A stretch of 64,000 nucleotides of DNA from Methyloprofundus sp. GTDB lineage: Bacteria > Pseudomonadota > Gammaproteobacteria > Methylococcales > Methylomonadaceae. The notes beneath the pieces were generated by a model, which made no database searches, had not been told where the DNA came from, and saw only the letters and a program-made list of their open reading frames with translations. The DNA lies in the NCBI GenBank assembly GCA_016592635.1, contig AP023240.1, positions 2,459,630-2,523,629 on the forward strand. Reading direction: 5' to 3'. A program made the position numbers and the translations under genes. Below, in pieces: positions 8,747 through 18,811 of this stretch (position 1 is the stretch's first letter; every line of letters begins with the position of its first letter).

Positions 8747-11700
8747 ATGCGCTTTCTGTTAATTGTTTTCATAATCCTTGCCAGTTATGGCTCACTTTAT
8801 CCATTTGATTTTAAATTAAGTGCGCACCCAGGTACCACATTCCTTTCCCCATTATGGGCTAACACGACAAACGCCCCCTCTATTAGTGATATTTTAGGAA
8901 ATATTGCTCTATTTTTACCTCTAGGCATAATCATTGCCTTACAAAACAAACAAAACCATTTCAAGAATTTATTCTTGTTTTTTGCAGGAATTGCTTTTGC
9001 AACCATTTTGCAAGTTCTACAACTTTACACCCCTTCTAGAGACCCTAATTTGCTTGATGTTATTTGGAATATTGCCGGGATAGTTGCGGGGGTATTCATA
9101 GGAAGTATATTTAGTCGCCTTGGCAACCATACTCATTCCAACCAAGTCGATTTTAATATTGAATTATTATTAATAGGAAGCTGGATTACTTTCCAATTAA
9201 TACCATTTGTTCCTACTTTAGATATAGGGCTTATTTGGGAGAATATCAAACAATTACGCCCCCCTTTTCAATTTTCGATTTTAATTTTTTTGACACATTT
9301 TTCTGGCTGGCTAGTGGTAGGTTTTTTGCTAAAAAAGGCCATTCCAAATAAACAAGGCCATCTATTAAGCCTTGTTGTATTAATCACCTTTTTGGCAAAA
9401 TTTTTCATATTGGATGCCACAATAAATATTTCAAGCTATCTTGCTGGGTTTAGTGCCATTATAGTGTCGTATTTAATATTATCCAGACCGCCATTTAATG
9501 CTACGCCTTTAATCATTTTATTGGTTTTATCTATTATTTCTAAGGGTATTTTCCCACTTGAATTCAATACTTATACAAAATCATTTAACTGGGTACCATT
9601 TTATGGTTTTTTGACTGGCTCAATGCTTATTAATGCCCAAAATCTATTAGAAAAAATATTTATTTATGGCAGCCTGTTGTGGCTTATTCCTCAACATATA
9701 CGTTATGTATTTGCCCTTGCTTTAGTCATTTTAACAACCAGTATAGAGTTTTTTCAGATGTTTTTAATCGATCATACAGCAGAAATAACTGACCCTATAC
9801 TCATATTAATGATCGTATTTTCAATGAAATTTCTCCCTTCCACACAGGCAAAACACAACACACCAAATACAAAAAAAACAATACCTGAAACTACTGAAAC
9901 TACTGAAACTACAAATTACCGTAGACAAAAATCCCCTTACCTACAATTATTAATTATCATTGTAGCGATAACTTTGGGGCTTAAGTTATTCCTGAGCTTG
10001 CCACAACTCCCTTACAATATCAGGGAGCTATTTTTAAATGGCGGTAGTTTGCCCAGACTTTTTTGTTTTTCCCTTTTCTTGGTTTGGTTTGCCATCAGCG
10101 GCTCTTTATTATCTAAACTAAGCTCGAATTCCATAAAAAATACTATTCTACTGCTCCCTATTGGCATTGTATTTTGTGCAGTTTCTTTTGCACTCATTAA
10201 ACTCTCAGTTTCATATGAAAGTTTATCTGACATCCTTGGTTCATTATTAATTCAAACCGCGATAGAAAATGAAGGGTTATGGGGAAGTTTTGGGCATACT
10301 TTATTAACATTCCCCAGTCTAATTGATAAATTTGAGCGTTATGTGCGCTTTATTGCATTAATTGCCCCTTTAACACTAGCCATGTGTTTTTGGGTAACTC
10401 TGTTTCGATTTAAGAGCCTCACAACTAAACCTCAGTTAATCGTGTTTATTCAAGCAACAACCCTACTAGTTACTTTTTTTATTGCCAAATTTATCGTAAT
10501 TGATAATGCTGCCACTGATAACCTAACTGAATTGATTGCTGAAAATGGCATGCCATTTCTGGGTGCTTTAATTTTATTACTAACTTGCAATGCCGCTTAT
10601 CTTTCCAGAAAGCCTATCAACATTCAAATTACTAGAATTTCCAATTACTTACTGTCAATTACTGCCGTTATTATTGGCTGGTATTTGCTTAACTTAGGTT
10701 TAGCTGAAACTATTAATAAATATGACGATACCTTTTCTGGGGTAGATTTTTTGCTTGGTCCAAACAGGAAAGAACTGCTAGCCTCCAGCACTCTTTTTAT
10801 CCGCTGGAGCCTACTGTATTTTAGCTTAGTTTTACTATTAAACTTGGGCAGTCGCTTGACTACATTCAAACCTCTACAACAGCCCCCCTCTGCCTCCATA
10901 CAACAAACTCCTATAGTCAATAAATCCAGACGCAGATCCAAGCATAGATATAGAAAACACAAATATTCCAATAATCAAACCATAAAGTTTAATTACAAAC
11001 AAATCAATACAACCTATACCAGCATAGCAGCCGCCTTAATACTCTTTCTGATAATTTTAATGAGCAACGAAGAGGAAACTTCCTTCAATACTGCTGAGAA
11101 CAAGAAAGTAACTTTACCTGAAGCAAGTTCTTTACCAAATGCCGATATTTTAGGTTTCCGAATGCAACACCCTCGACTCCCAGCTCCTTCAGCAATTGAA
11201 ATTGAACAATTAATGTATAAAAACCCCTCTTTTATACATTCAGTGCGCTCAATCGCCAAAAAAGGATCAGGTCGCCTATACCAGGCGATTTTAGCAGCCC
11301 GCATTCAACCCAATGCTTTTGAGTTAAATACTATTTATTCCCGCCTAATCAACTTGCAGTTTGAAGGGCGCGGCAATGTACAAGCTACTCCAATAGCTCA
11401 AGCATATGACTGGTTATACCCATATTGGTCTATGGAGCAAAAACTAGGCTTACAACAAAAGCTCATTGAAGGCTGTCACTATTTAACAAACTTTATAAGA
11501 GAGGAGACTTTATCACCCTATAATGTATATCTTTACAACAGTCCATTTCAAGCACTGATGGCAACAGCAATTGCTATTTATAAAGATACCCCACAAGGGC
11601 AAGTTTGCATGAATTTCACCTATGATTTATGGAAAAATCGGGTACTTCCTGTTTGGCGACAAGTCATGGGTAAAAATGGAGGCTGGCACGAGGGGAATGA

Positions 11701-13156
11701 GTATGTTGGCATAGGCATTGGCAAAGCTATCTACCAAGTGCCTGCCATGTGGCGCAAAGCGACTGGAGAAGACCTATTTAATACAGAAGTAGGTCTTAGA
11801 GGCTTCTTAGACTTTTTAATTTATCGTACTCGCCCTGATGGCACACACATGCGCTGGGGTGATGGTGCATTTTTTGACCGAAAATCACCTGATAAAATAG
11901 CACTAGCTATTGAATATAATCACAAAGCAGCATACAGTTTAGGCGGCTGCCCAAAACCATTCAAGCCATCACTAGAGCCTTGGGGGCCAACCACAACTGA
12001 TACCCTCTGTGACCCTAAAAGTATTAACAAAATGCCGTTAACCCAACATTTTGATGGTATTGGGATGGTTATAGCTAGGAGCGACTGGACTAAAGAAGCC
12101 ACTTACGTGGTCTTTAAAGCTGGTAATAATTACTGGTCACACGCACACCTAGATCAAGGAGCATTTACTATATACAAAGGAGGCCCTTTAGCAATTGATA
12201 GTGGACTTTATGGCCCTAGGTACGGCTCTGACCACCATATGAACTACAGTTATCAGTCTATTGCCCACAACGTTATTACTATCACTGATAATAATGACAA
12301 TTTACCGCTTCCCGATAAAAAAAATAAAGGTAAATTTAGAGCGATTGCCAATGATGGCGGTCAAAGGCGCATTGGCTCAGGCTGGGGGGAATCTGCACCA
12401 ATTGATTTTACTGACTGGCTCAACAAAAAAGATACTTACCAAGCTGGGAAAATTGAAAAATATTATGCCGATGATAATTTTGTCATTGCAATTGCTGACC
12501 TAACAGCAGCTTACACCAATAAAAAATCTGGCTCGGGTACTTTTAGAGACCGAACTCGGCGAGTTAAACGCTATTGGCGTACCTTTGTTTATGATCGTGC
12601 CAATGATATTGTTTTGGTCTTTGATAATATTACTGCCACAAATGCCAACTTTACTAAACGTTCAATTTTCCACACGATTAACCAACCTTATTTGCATGAT
12701 AATAAAGTTGTTGCACAAACTTACTACCAAAAAAATTATCCTGCACAAAAAGGAGGTACCTTGGAAGCAACCGTATTATTCCCTAAACAAGCCTTTATTA
12801 ATATTGTCGGTGGTAAGAATAAGGAATTTTTGGTACAAAATAAAAATTATGATGAAAATGGCGGAATAAGCGCTCACCTAAAAAAACGGGATAAAAATAA
12901 ACCTGAGCCTGGCGCATGGCGAGTTGAAGTAATACCGCCCCTTGCACAGCAGACAGATTATTTTTTGACAGTTTACAACCCAAAACTTTCAGGTGAAAAC
13001 AGTAGCATCAACATTGAAGCGATAGAATCTGCTACTGACATTGGCAGCAAAATTAGTGGGGCTGTACAAAACTATAGTATCTTCTTTTCCAAACAACAAG
13101 CAACGTTAAAAATAAAGTTTGCAAGTAGTTTAGGTCGATACAATATTGAGCTTTAG
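8747..13156 (+). CDS. VanZ-like multi-pass membrane protein fused to heparinase II/III-type polysaccharide lyase
   Basis: 1469 residues. Residues 1-125 form a VanZ-like module (PFDFKLSAHP, NIALFLPLGIIIAL). More membrane segments follow, then a second VanZ-like module at about 265-365. A Thr/Glu-rich linker with a 9-bp triplet repeat (about 380-388) leads into several further helices up to about 700 and one at about 758-771. From about 790 onward it is a heparinase II/III-type lyase: an alpha-barrel region, then NYWSHAHLDQGAFTIYKGG, DSGLYG and SIAHNVITI, which hold the expected catalytic His/Tyr/His positions (about 1131, 1152, 1177). The lyase would sit in the periplasm tethered to the inner membrane. 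It follows the two acetylation genes after 54 bases, fitting trimming or clearance of an acidic exopolysaccharide. Confidence 0.82.
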   Translation: MRFLLIVFIILASYGSLYPFDFKLSAHPGTTFLSPLWANTTNAPSISDILGNIALFLPLGIIIALQNKQNHFKNLFLFFAGIAFATILQVLQLYTPSRDPNLLDVIWNIAGIVAGVFIGSIFSRLGNHTHSNQVDFNIELLLIGSWITFQLIPFVPTLDIGLIWENIKQLRPPFQFSILIFLTHFSGWLVVGFLLKKAIPNKQGHLLSLVVLITFLAKFFILDATINISSYLAGFSAIIVSYLILSRPPFNATPLIILLVLSIISKGIFPLEFNTYTKSFNWVPFYGFLTGSMLINAQNLLEKIFIYGSLLWLIPQHIRYVFALALVILTTSIEFFQMFLIDHTAEITDPILILMIVFSMKFLPSTQAKHNTPNTKKTIPETTETTETTNYRRQKSPYLQLLIIIVAITLGLKLFLSLPQLPYNIRELFLNGGSLPRLFCFSLFLVWFAISGSLLSKLSSNSIKNTILLLPIGIVFCAVSFALIKLSVSYESLSDILGSLLIQTAIENEGLWGSFGHTLLTFPSLIDKFERYVRFIALIAPLTLAMCFWVTLFRFKSLTTKPQLIVFIQATTLLVTFFIAKFIVIDNAATDNLTELIAENGMPFLGALILLLTCNAAYLSRKPINIQITRISNYLLSITAVIIGWYLLNLGLAETINKYDDTFSGVDFLLGPNRKELLASSTLFIRWSLLYFSLVLLLNLGSRLTTFKPLQQPPSASIQQTPIVNKSRRRSKHRYRKHKYSNNQTIKFNYKQINTTYTSIAAALILFLIILMSNEEETSFNTAENKKVTLPEASSLPNADILGFRMQHPRLPAPSAIEIEQLMYKNPSFIHSVRSIAKKGSGRLYQAILAARIQPNAFELNTIYSRLINLQFEGRGNVQATPIAQAYDWLYPYWSMEQKLGLQQKLIEGCHYLTNFIREETLSPYNVYLYNSPFQALMATAIAIYKDTPQGQVCMNFTYDLWKNRVLPVWRQVMGKNGGWHEGNEYVGIGIGKAIYQVPAMWRKATGEDLFNTEVGLRGFLDFLIYRTRPDGTHMRWGDGAFFDRKSPDKIALAIEYNHKAAYSLGGCPKPFKPSLEPWGPTTTDTLCDPKSINKMPLTQHFDGIGMVIARSDWTKEATYVVFKAGNNYWSHAHLDQGAFTIYKGGPLAIDSGLYGPRYGSDHHMNYSYQSIAHNVITITDNNDNLPLPDKKNKGKFRAIANDGGQRRIGSGWGESAPIDFTDWLNKKDTYQAGKIEKYYADDNFVIAIADLTAAYTNKKSGSGTFRDRTRRVKRYWRTFVYDRANDIVLVFDNITATNANFTKRSIFHTINQPYLHDNKVVAQTYYQKNYPAQKGGTLEATVLFPKQAFINIVGGKNKEFLVQNKNYDENGGISAHLKKRDKNKPEPGAWRVEVIPPLAQQTDYFLTVYNPKLSGENSSINIEAIESATDIGSKISGAVQNYSIFFSKQQATLKIKFASSLGRYNIEL
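9886..9912 (+). repeat. Three tandem copies of a 9-bp unit inside the VanZ-lyase gene
   Basis: TGAAACTAC is repeated three times without error and encodes part of a Thr/Glu-rich linker between membrane modules. Because the unit is a multiple of three, copy-number changes alter linker length without breaking the frame. Confidence 0.85.
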
Positions 13157-13259
13157 TAAAGAGTGAGTGAGGGTGAAAAAGAAAAGTATCACAGAACTTT
13201 TGATTGCTCTGTTGTACTAGCGGCAACAGATGCATAGTAGGCTATGTATTTTCCTTTTG

Positions 13260-14033
13260 CTAAGGCTGCTGTTTTGACACTGCCGCCAATACTTTATAAT
13301 CAGCAGCAACTTGCTGATAAACCCAGTCATACATCTCTTTTAAATCAGGGCGCATATTATCAAGGGCGGATTGGGTTTTGATGAAATAAGGTGCTCTGAT
13401 GCCGTGATAATCTACATCAGAACCTACTCTCTCAAAGAGAATACCTGAGCGTTTCAACAAGCGTGGTAAAAAAGGCTCCATCATCGCAAAAACATTAGTT
13501 TTCTTGGTTAAAGCCGTTACCGCTGTTGCCGCCAAAAAACCTGAAACTGCAATCAACGAAAAAGTCCTTTGCTCTTGTTTAGAGCAGTCCATACTGTCAA
13601 TCTCACCAAATCGTGTTGCGGCCTCACCTGGCCTACGCCTAAACGCAGTGTCAACTGCTAATCTAGAAATTTCACACTCGGTATCACGCTGTAAATGGAA
13701 ACTTTCAATCAACTGACCATCTAAACTTTGCTGACAAAATTTTTCAAAAGGCAATAAGCCACTTTCAAGCTCAGCACAAACTGGAACCAAACGCACGCAC
13801 CCAGCTGACCGACCTGTTTCTTTATGAATAATTAAACAATGCAATGACTGCTTATCAAATTCATCCGTTTCAATTTTCTCAGGAAATAAATCAGTTGCTT
13901 CGTATTTAAACTCTTCACAATAAACACGATACCTAACACCATAGACCTCTCTTGCTTGTTGCTCCGAAGTCACTAATTGAATGCTAAAATAACGTGTAAA
14001 ATCTTTTATTAAACTATTTGAATTATCTGTCAT
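13260..14033 (-). CDS. PEP-CTERM/exosortase system-associated acyltransferase (N-acyl amino acid synthase-like)
   Basis: A 257-residue GNAT-fold protein with the family signatures VYGVRYRVYCEEFKYE near the N-terminus, HCLIIHKETGRSAGCVRLVP in the middle and ECEISRLAVDTAFRRR. Proteins of this type are common in bacteria that sort PEP-CTERM proteins with exosortase and make exopolysaccharide; the characterised relatives resemble acyl-homoserine-lactone synthases or N-acyl amino acid synthases. It lies just after the exopolysaccharide operon on the opposite strand, consistent with a surface-matrix neighbourhood. No exosortase or PEP-CTERM substrate gene is seen in the window. The substrate is unknown. 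Confidence 0.8.
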   Translation of the reverse strand: MTDNSNSLIKDFTRYFSIQLVTSEQQAREVYGVRYRVYCEEFKYEATDLFPEKIETDEFDKQSLHCLIIHKETGRSAGCVRLVPVCAELESGLLPFEKFCQQSLDGQLIESFHLQRDTECEISRLAVDTAFRRRPGEAATRFGEIDSMDCSKQEQRTFSLIAVSGFLAATAVTALTKKTNVFAMMEPFLPRLLKRSGILFERVGSDVDYHGIRAPYFIKTQSALDNMRPDLKEMYDWVYQQVAADYKVLAAVSKQQP

Positions 14034-14181
14034 GATTTTTCCTTATCATCTATCCATTTAAAGATAGCAGATGAATTGGATTCTTAGGAGCCAAAACTTG
14101 GAAATAACAGAGATAAAATATAGAACGGACTGTTCTTATTTGAAATATAACTTTTGAATTCACTGAAAGTCTTGAATTCAG

Positions 14182-14258
14182 TGGGGTGAACGACGGGGTT
14201 CGAACCCGCGACAACCGGAATCACAATCCGGGACTCTACCAACTGAGCTACGCTCACC
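14182..14258 (-). tRNA. tRNA-His (GTG)
   Basis: On the minus strand the gene reads with an acceptor stem GTGAGCG/CGTTCAC (one G-U pair), a D arm GCTCAGTTGGTAGAGT, the anticodon loop TTGTGAT (anticodon GTG), the T arm GGGTTCGAACCCC and an encoded CCA. An extra G precedes the acceptor stem, the G-1 identity element of tRNA-His. It is the last gene of a three-tRNA cluster. Confidence 0.95.
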
Positions 14259-14280
14259 ATAATGATGAATTTTTTAAGAA

Positions 14281-14357
14281 TGGTACGCTTGGCAGGAGTC
14301 GAACCTGCGACCCTCGGCTTAGAAGGCCGATGCTCTATCCAGCTGAGCTACAAGCGC
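14281..14357 (-). tRNA. tRNA-Arg (TCT)
   Basis: Minus-strand cloverleaf with acceptor GCGCTTG/CAAGCGT, D arm AGCTCAGCTGGATAGAGC, anticodon loop CTTCTAA (anticodon TCT), T arm CAGGTTCGACTCCTG and an encoded CCA at 14281-14283. It lies in the middle of the Pro-Arg-His cluster, 22 bases upstream of tRNA-His, so the three are probably co-transcribed. Confidence 0.95.
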
Positions 14358-14364
14358 ATTATAT

Positions 14365-14441
14365 TGGTCGGGGTAGAGGGATTCGAACCCCCGACATCCT
14401 GCTCCCAAAGCAGGCGCGCTACCAAACTGCGCTATACCCCG
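14365..14441 (-). tRNA. tRNA-Pro (TGG)
   Basis: Minus-strand cloverleaf with acceptor CGGGGTA/TACCCCG, D arm AGCGCAGTTTGGTAGCGC, anticodon loop TTTGGGA (anticodon TGG), T arm GGGGGTTCGAATCCCTC and an encoded CCA at 14365-14367. It is the first gene of the cluster and lies seven bases from tRNA-Arg. Confidence 0.95.
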
Positions 14442-14540
14442 ATATAATAAAACTTTAAAGAATCTGCTGTTTAGCGATTAGTGCCTTAAAGAGCTGACTA
14501 TTATAACGTGTTTTCATTACTCGTCAACACTTTTTCATCA

Positions 14541-15170
14541 TTAAAGTTTATTTTTTACAATTTGGTAAATTTCTTCCGCTTTAATATCGGTACTTTCTAG
14601 AATTAGCCTTAGTTCAGCTAACTTCTGTTCAGCAAAATCTCTATCTTTTAAACTGGCAGTATTAATGTAAACATTCAATGCTGCACTTTTCAAACCTGCA
14701 TAGGCTGACATAACAGCAACACCTGCATCACTGATAACATTTAAATTACCTTTGACCGCCGCTTCTTCACTTTGTTCTATCGCCATTGCACAGGCTTTTG
14801 CACAATCTAGCGGCACTTGGGTCGCCTCTTTTAATACCGCTTGGATTTGCTGACTGCGTACCGCTTTTTCTTGCTCAGTCGCCTTCGCTAAGCCATAAGC
14901 TGCCATCAATTGATTAAACACATCAACATCAGCCTTAATCATTGCAGTTAATGTAGTGCGTAGGGCTTCTGATTTTTGCAACAAAGCCTGCATATCAGCT
15001 TCAACTTCTACATATTTGGGTTTACCGATGGTTAAATTACAAACCATGCTTGTTAATGCTGCGGCTTGTGCGCCCATCAGAGCTGCTGCACTGCCACCAC
15101 CAGGTGTCGGCGCACTACTTGCCAATTCATCTAAATAGTTTTGCAGAGATTTATCTTTTATTTCAGTCAC
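14541..15170 (-). CDS. fchA: Methenyl-tetrahydrofolate cyclohydrolase (FTCD cyclodeaminase family)
   Basis: A 209-residue protein of the formiminotransferase-cyclodeaminase family. The typical start is visible (LDELASSAPTPGGGSAAAL), with the Gly-rich loop that binds the folate, followed by the all-helical core. Stand-alone members such as FchA hydrolyse 5,10-methenyl-H4F to 10-formyl-H4F. Methylotrophs use FchA in H4F-linked C1 transfer, which agrees with the suggested lineage. It lies 45 bases after cysS on the same strand and may be co-transcribed with it. Confidence 0.88.
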   Translation of the reverse strand: MTEIKDKSLQNYLDELASSAPTPGGGSAAALMGAQAAALTSMVCNLTIGKPKYVEVEADMQALLQKSEALRTTLTAMIKADVDVFNQLMAAYGLAKATEQEKAVRSQQIQAVLKEATQVPLDCAKACAMAIEQSEEAAVKGNLNVISDAGVAVMSAYAGLKSAALNVYINTASLKDRDFAEQKLAELRLILESTDIKAEEIYQIVKNKL

Positions 15171-15215
15171 TCAGGATCCTTATTTATCTTTACTATATTA
15201 TCTTCGTAAAATGCA

Positions 15216-16601
15216 TTATTCGCGCCGCCAATTAGTTCCGGCCGCAACATCCTCCAATACCACACCCTGCTTCTTTAGATCATTACGAATCTGATCTGCC
15301 AATTCCCAATTTTTATTTTGCTTAGCCGCCAAACGTTGCTCTATAAAGGCATCGATTTCTTGCTCAGTTAAACCATCTTCAGGCACAGCATCTCCCGCCT
15401 GCAAAAAACTTTCCGAGTCATCCTGTAAAATACCCAGAACATCAGAAAGCTCTTTTAATTCACCCGCCAATTGAGAGGCAAGCTCGGTATCATTCGTTTT
15501 CAATTTATTCAATTCTCTCGCCATATCAAATAAAACTGCCACGGCAACAGGCGTATTAAAGTCATCATCCATTGCTTGTTTAAAACGCTCAGTATACTCA
15601 GTCTCTGCACTTGCCACTATATCCACGCCGCGCAAAGCCGTATATAAGCGCGTCAATGCAGCCCCCGCTTCATCCAACTGCTCATCAGAATAATTAAGCG
15701 GACTACGGTAATGGCTAGATAACACAAAAAACCGTACTACTTCAGCTCGATAACGTTTTAATACATCTCTAACAGTAAAAAAATTACCTAAAGACTTGGA
15801 CATTTTTTCTTCATTAATGCGCACAAAGCCATTATGCATCCAAACATTAACAAATTTCTCGCCTGTTGCGCCTTCAGACTGCGCTATTTCATTTTCATGG
15901 TGCGGGAACTGCAAGTCCATACCACCACCATGAATATCAAAATGATGCCCTAAACACTTGGTCGACATTGCCGAGCATTCAATATGCCAGCCAGGTCGTC
16001 CTCTGCCCCACGGTGAGCTCCAAAACGGCTCATCAACTTTTGCTTTTTTCCACAATACAAAATCAAAGGGATTCTTTTTGGCCTGATTCACCTCAACTCG
16101 CTCACCCGCTTGCAACTCATCCAATTTTTTGCCTGATAAGGCTCCATAATTAGAGAACTTATCCACCGCATAAAAAACATCCCCATTGGTGCCAATATAA
16201 GCTAAGCCTTTTTCAAATAACTCAGTAATCATGACAATAATATCGCCCATGGACTGTGTTGCTTTAGGTTCTATATCGGGAGGCAAAACGGCTAAAGCTC
16301 GTTCATCTTCATGCATCGCCTCGATAAACCGCTCGGTTAATACCTCAATATCTTCCCCATTTTCCTGAGCACGTTTGATAATTTTATCATCAATATCAGT
16401 CACATTACGCACATAAGTTAATTGGTAGCCAGAATAACGCAAATAACGCGCCACATTATCAAAAACCACCATAACGCGCGCATGACCTATATGACAATAA
16501 TCATAAACTGTCATTCCACACACGTACATTCCTACCTGACCTGCAACTCTAGGTGTAAAAACTTCTTTCGATCGAGTAAGCGTATTATAAATTTTTAACA
16601 T
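15216..16601 (-). CDS. cysS: Cysteinyl-tRNA synthetase
   Basis: 461 residues, the usual length for bacterial CysRS. It attaches cysteine to tRNA-Cys in the cytoplasm. The class I signatures are clear: [16 protein letters not shown] (HIGH-like) and [11 protein letters not shown] (KMSKS). The zinc ligands are in VCGMTVY near the N-terminus and [19 protein letters not shown] in the middle. The C-terminal helical domain is complete. fchA follows on the same strand; the divergent cyclophilin gene starts 168 bases upstream. Confidence 0.97.
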   Translation of the reverse strand: MLKIYNTLTRSKEVFTPRVAGQVGMYVCGMTVYDYCHIGHARVMVVFDNVARYLRYSGYQLTYVRNVTDIDDKIIKRAQENGEDIEVLTERFIEAMHEDERALAVLPPDIEPKATQSMGDIIVMITELFEKGLAYIGTNGDVFYAVDKFSNYGALSGKKLDELQAGERVEVNQAKKNPFDFVLWKKAKVDEPFWSSPWGRGRPGWHIECSAMSTKCLGHHFDIHGGGMDLQFPHHENEIAQSEGATGEKFVNVWMHNGFVRINEEKMSKSLGNFFTVRDVLKRYRAEVVRFFVLSSHYRSPLNYSDEQLDEAGAALTRLYTALRGVDIVASAETEYTERFKQAMDDDFNTPVAVAVLFDMARELNKLKTNDTELASQLAGELKELSDVLGILQDDSESFLQAGDAVPEDGLTEQEIDAFIEQRLAAKQNKNWELADQIRNDLKKQGVVLEDVAAGTNWRRE

Positions 16602-16768
16602 TGTTAACTTTGCTATTTTCAGTGTTGGTTAGAGGCAGAAACAAGAATAAAATAATACCTCGCGCCTTCATCACCCATTTTCATGGGTTTAATTATACGA
16701 TTTTCCAGTATTAAGGCTTCTCTTTCAAGAGAAAAACACATAGAATTTATGATTTACCCTACATTATA

Positions 16769-17356
16769 GTGAGTACCATGCGTCCCATATTCGTTTTTTT
16801 GTTGTTTTTATTAACATCAACCTCTTCTTTTGCAACTGAAATTCAAGCTGCCACCACTAAAACTCAAGTTAAGCTACAAACCACATTAGGTGAGATTATA
16901 ATTGAACTAGATGCCGAAAAAGCACCTATTACCGTTAATAACTTCCTGCAATATGTAGAATCAGGCTATTATAATGGTACGACTTTCCACCGTATCATCC
17001 CTGGTTTTATGGCACAAGGTGGCGGCTTTGATAGCAAATTTCAGAAAAAAGTAACCCGCGCGCCCATTAAAAACGAATCTCATAATGGTTTAAAGAATAA
17101 TCGCGCCACTATCGCTATGGCACGCATGAGCAACCCAGATTCCGCATCAGCACAATTCTTCATTAACTACTCCAATAACAATAGCTTAAACTATCCCGTA
17201 CAGAATGGTTCAGGTTACGCAGTATTCGGCAAAGTCATTTCTGGCATGGAAGTAATTGATAAAATGGCACAACAACCTACGGGCAATCGCAGAGGCCACC
17301 GCAATGTACCCACAACAAATATTGTGATTGAAAAAGCACAGGTAGTGCCCCAATAA
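16769..17356 (+). CDS. ppiA: Periplasmic peptidyl-prolyl cis-trans isomerase (cyclophilin)
   Basis: 195 residues with an N-terminal Sec signal peptide (residues 1-23, hydrophobic core IFVFLLFLLTSTSSFA) followed by a cyclophilin domain. Active-site signatures: [29 protein letters not shown] and [16 protein letters not shown]. It isomerises X-Pro bonds in exported proteins. A cytoplasmic paralogue follows 51 bases later; the two are highly similar over the cyclophilin fold and look like a tandem duplication in which one copy is exported. Confidence 0.93.
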   Translation: MSTMRPIFVFLLFLLTSTSSFATEIQAATTKTQVKLQTTLGEIIIELDAEKAPITVNNFLQYVESGYYNGTTFHRIIPGFMAQGGGFDSKFQKKVTRAPIKNESHNGLKNNRATIAMARMSNPDSASAQFFINYSNNNSLNYPVQNGSGYAVFGKVISGMEVIDKMAQQPTGNRRGHRNVPTTNIVIEKAQVVPQ

Positions 17357-17407
17357 TATTCAATAGCAATATTGCTCTCTTTTTTAAAACTCAAACGGAC
17401 AACCAAA

Positions 17408-17917
17408 ATGTCAGACACATTAAGCAAAGTCAAATTTCAAACTACTGCAGGTGACTTTGTCATAGAACTTGATGCAGAAAAAGCTCCCATTACCGTCAAA
17501 AACTTCCTTACTTATGTAGAAGAAGGGTTTTATAGTGGCACAATTTTTCACCGTATTATTCCTGGCTTTATGGCGCAGTGTGGTGGCTTTGGCACTGACT
17601 TCGAGCAAAAAGCAACCCATGACACCATTAAAATTGAAGCAGACAATGGTTTGAAAAATGACCGTGGCACAATTGCCATGGCACGTACAGGTGTTCCTGA
17701 TTCAGCTACTGCACAATTTTTCATTAACTATAAAGATAATGACTTCCTAAATCACACTGCACCCACTCAAAATGGCTGGGGCTATGCTGTCTTTGGTAAA
17801 GTAGTTGAAGGCTTAGATATCATTGATGAAATGGCGAATGCACCAACAGGTAATCGCGGTGGCCACCAAGATGTACCTAAAACTGACATCGTCATTGAAA
17901 GCGCTGAAATTATTTAA
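17408..17917 (+). CDS. ppiB: Cytoplasmic peptidyl-prolyl cis-trans isomerase (cyclophilin)
   Basis: 169 residues from the ATG at 17408, with no signal peptide. Motifs [33 protein letters not shown] and [18 protein letters not shown] match PpiB. The reading frame stays open upstream through a TTG at 17372, but the ATG preceded by ACGGACAACCAAA gives the normal family N-terminus. It follows the periplasmic paralogue and ends at a hairpin terminator. Confidence 0.94.
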   Translation: MSDTLSKVKFQTTAGDFVIELDAEKAPITVKNFLTYVEEGFYSGTIFHRIIPGFMAQCGGFGTDFEQKATHDTIKIEADNGLKNDRGTIAMARTGVPDSATAQFFINYKDNDFLNHTAPTQNGWGYAVFGKVVEGLDIIDEMANAPTGNRGGHQDVPKTDIVIESAEII

Positions 17918-17934
17918 TTAAATTTTAACTGCCT

Positions 17935-17965
17935 AAACGGCTCAATTTAATTGAGCTGTTTTTCT
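17935..17965 (+). terminator. Rho-independent terminator after ppiB
   Basis: The arms AAACGGCTCAATT and AATTGAGCTGTTT pair almost throughout (one G-U) and the structure runs into TTTTTC. The fold sits 18 bases after the ppiB stop and before lpxH. Confidence 0.75.
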
Positions 17966-17989
17966 TTACTTTATGTAGTTGCTCCCGCC

Positions 17990-18715
17990 ATGCACAATGA
18001 AACCATTTTTATTTCTGACTTACACCTAACAATTGAACGCCCCGAAATCACCAAAAAATTCTTACACTTCTTAAGCACTAGAGCAACTAAAGCAAAAGCA
18101 CTGTATATCTTAGGTGACTTATTTGATACCTGGATTGGTGATGATGATTTTAGCCCTCCCATTAAAACCGTCAAAAAACACCTACATGCACTAACAACGC
18201 AAGGCGTACCTGTTTTTTATATTCATGGTAATCGTGACTTTTTAATTGGTAAGCACTTTAGTGAGCAGACTGGCGTTACTTTACTGGACGAATATAGTGT
18301 TATCGACCTATATGGCACACCGACCTTGCTAACCCATGGCGATTTACTTTGTACCGATGACCTACCTTACCAGGCATTCCGGAAAAAATCGCATACCTCA
18401 GAATGGCAAGAAAATGTGTTATCCAAACCGCTTATTTTAAGAATCTTGTATGCTCGCTGGTATCGTTTACGTAGTTATTTCCATAAGCGCAACAAATCTC
18501 AAGATATTATGGATGTAAATGCTAATACGGTTATTGAAGTGATGCAGCAATATCAAGCCACACGTTTAATTCATGGACATACACATAGACCAGCGGTGCA
18601 TGATTTAGACATTGCAGGGCAAAAAGCACAACGTTTTGTACTGGCAGAGTGGAAAAAAGAAAGTGTTAGTTTATTGTGCTGGACGACAGCAGGTTATCAA
18701 TATACTGAAATATAA
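17990..18715 (+). CDS. lpxH: UDP-2,3-diacylglucosamine diphosphatase
   Basis: 241 residues from the ATG at 17990; an in-frame TTG upstream lies inside the preceding terminator and is less likely. It hydrolyses UDP-2,3-diacylglucosamine to lipid X in lipid A synthesis at the inner membrane face. Metallophosphatase motifs are clear: FISDLHL (DxH), LGDLFDTWIGDD (GDxxD), IHGNRDFLIG (GNHD-like), LTHGD and LIHGHTHRPAVH. Length matches LpxH. The gene appears monocistronic. Confidence 0.95.
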   Translation: MHNETIFISDLHLTIERPEITKKFLHFLSTRATKAKALYILGDLFDTWIGDDDFSPPIKTVKKHLHALTTQGVPVFYIHGNRDFLIGKHFSEQTGVTLLDEYSVIDLYGTPTLLTHGDLLCTDDLPYQAFRKKSHTSEWQENVLSKPLILRILYARWYRLRSYFHKRNKSQDIMDVNANTVIEVMQQYQATRLIHGHTHRPAVHDLDIAGQKAQRFVLAEWKKESVSLLCWTTAGYQYTEI

Positions 18716-18811
18716 TTCATCCGATTAAATATAGATACCTAAATGCCACGTTTGATTTGAATCATTTATGACTTGCATGTAGAAATGATAGAAATCTGGA
18801 AATTCGTTTTA

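Noticed and set aside
14160..14181. Terminator directly after tRNA-His
   Set aside because: TGAATTCA repeats can pair weakly, but no T-run follows on the minus strand, so a terminator call is not supported.
14186..14458. Plus-strand reading frames of 60-90 codons across the tRNA cluster
   Set aside because: They are translations of the antisense of three tRNA genes; such frames give well-known spurious proteins.
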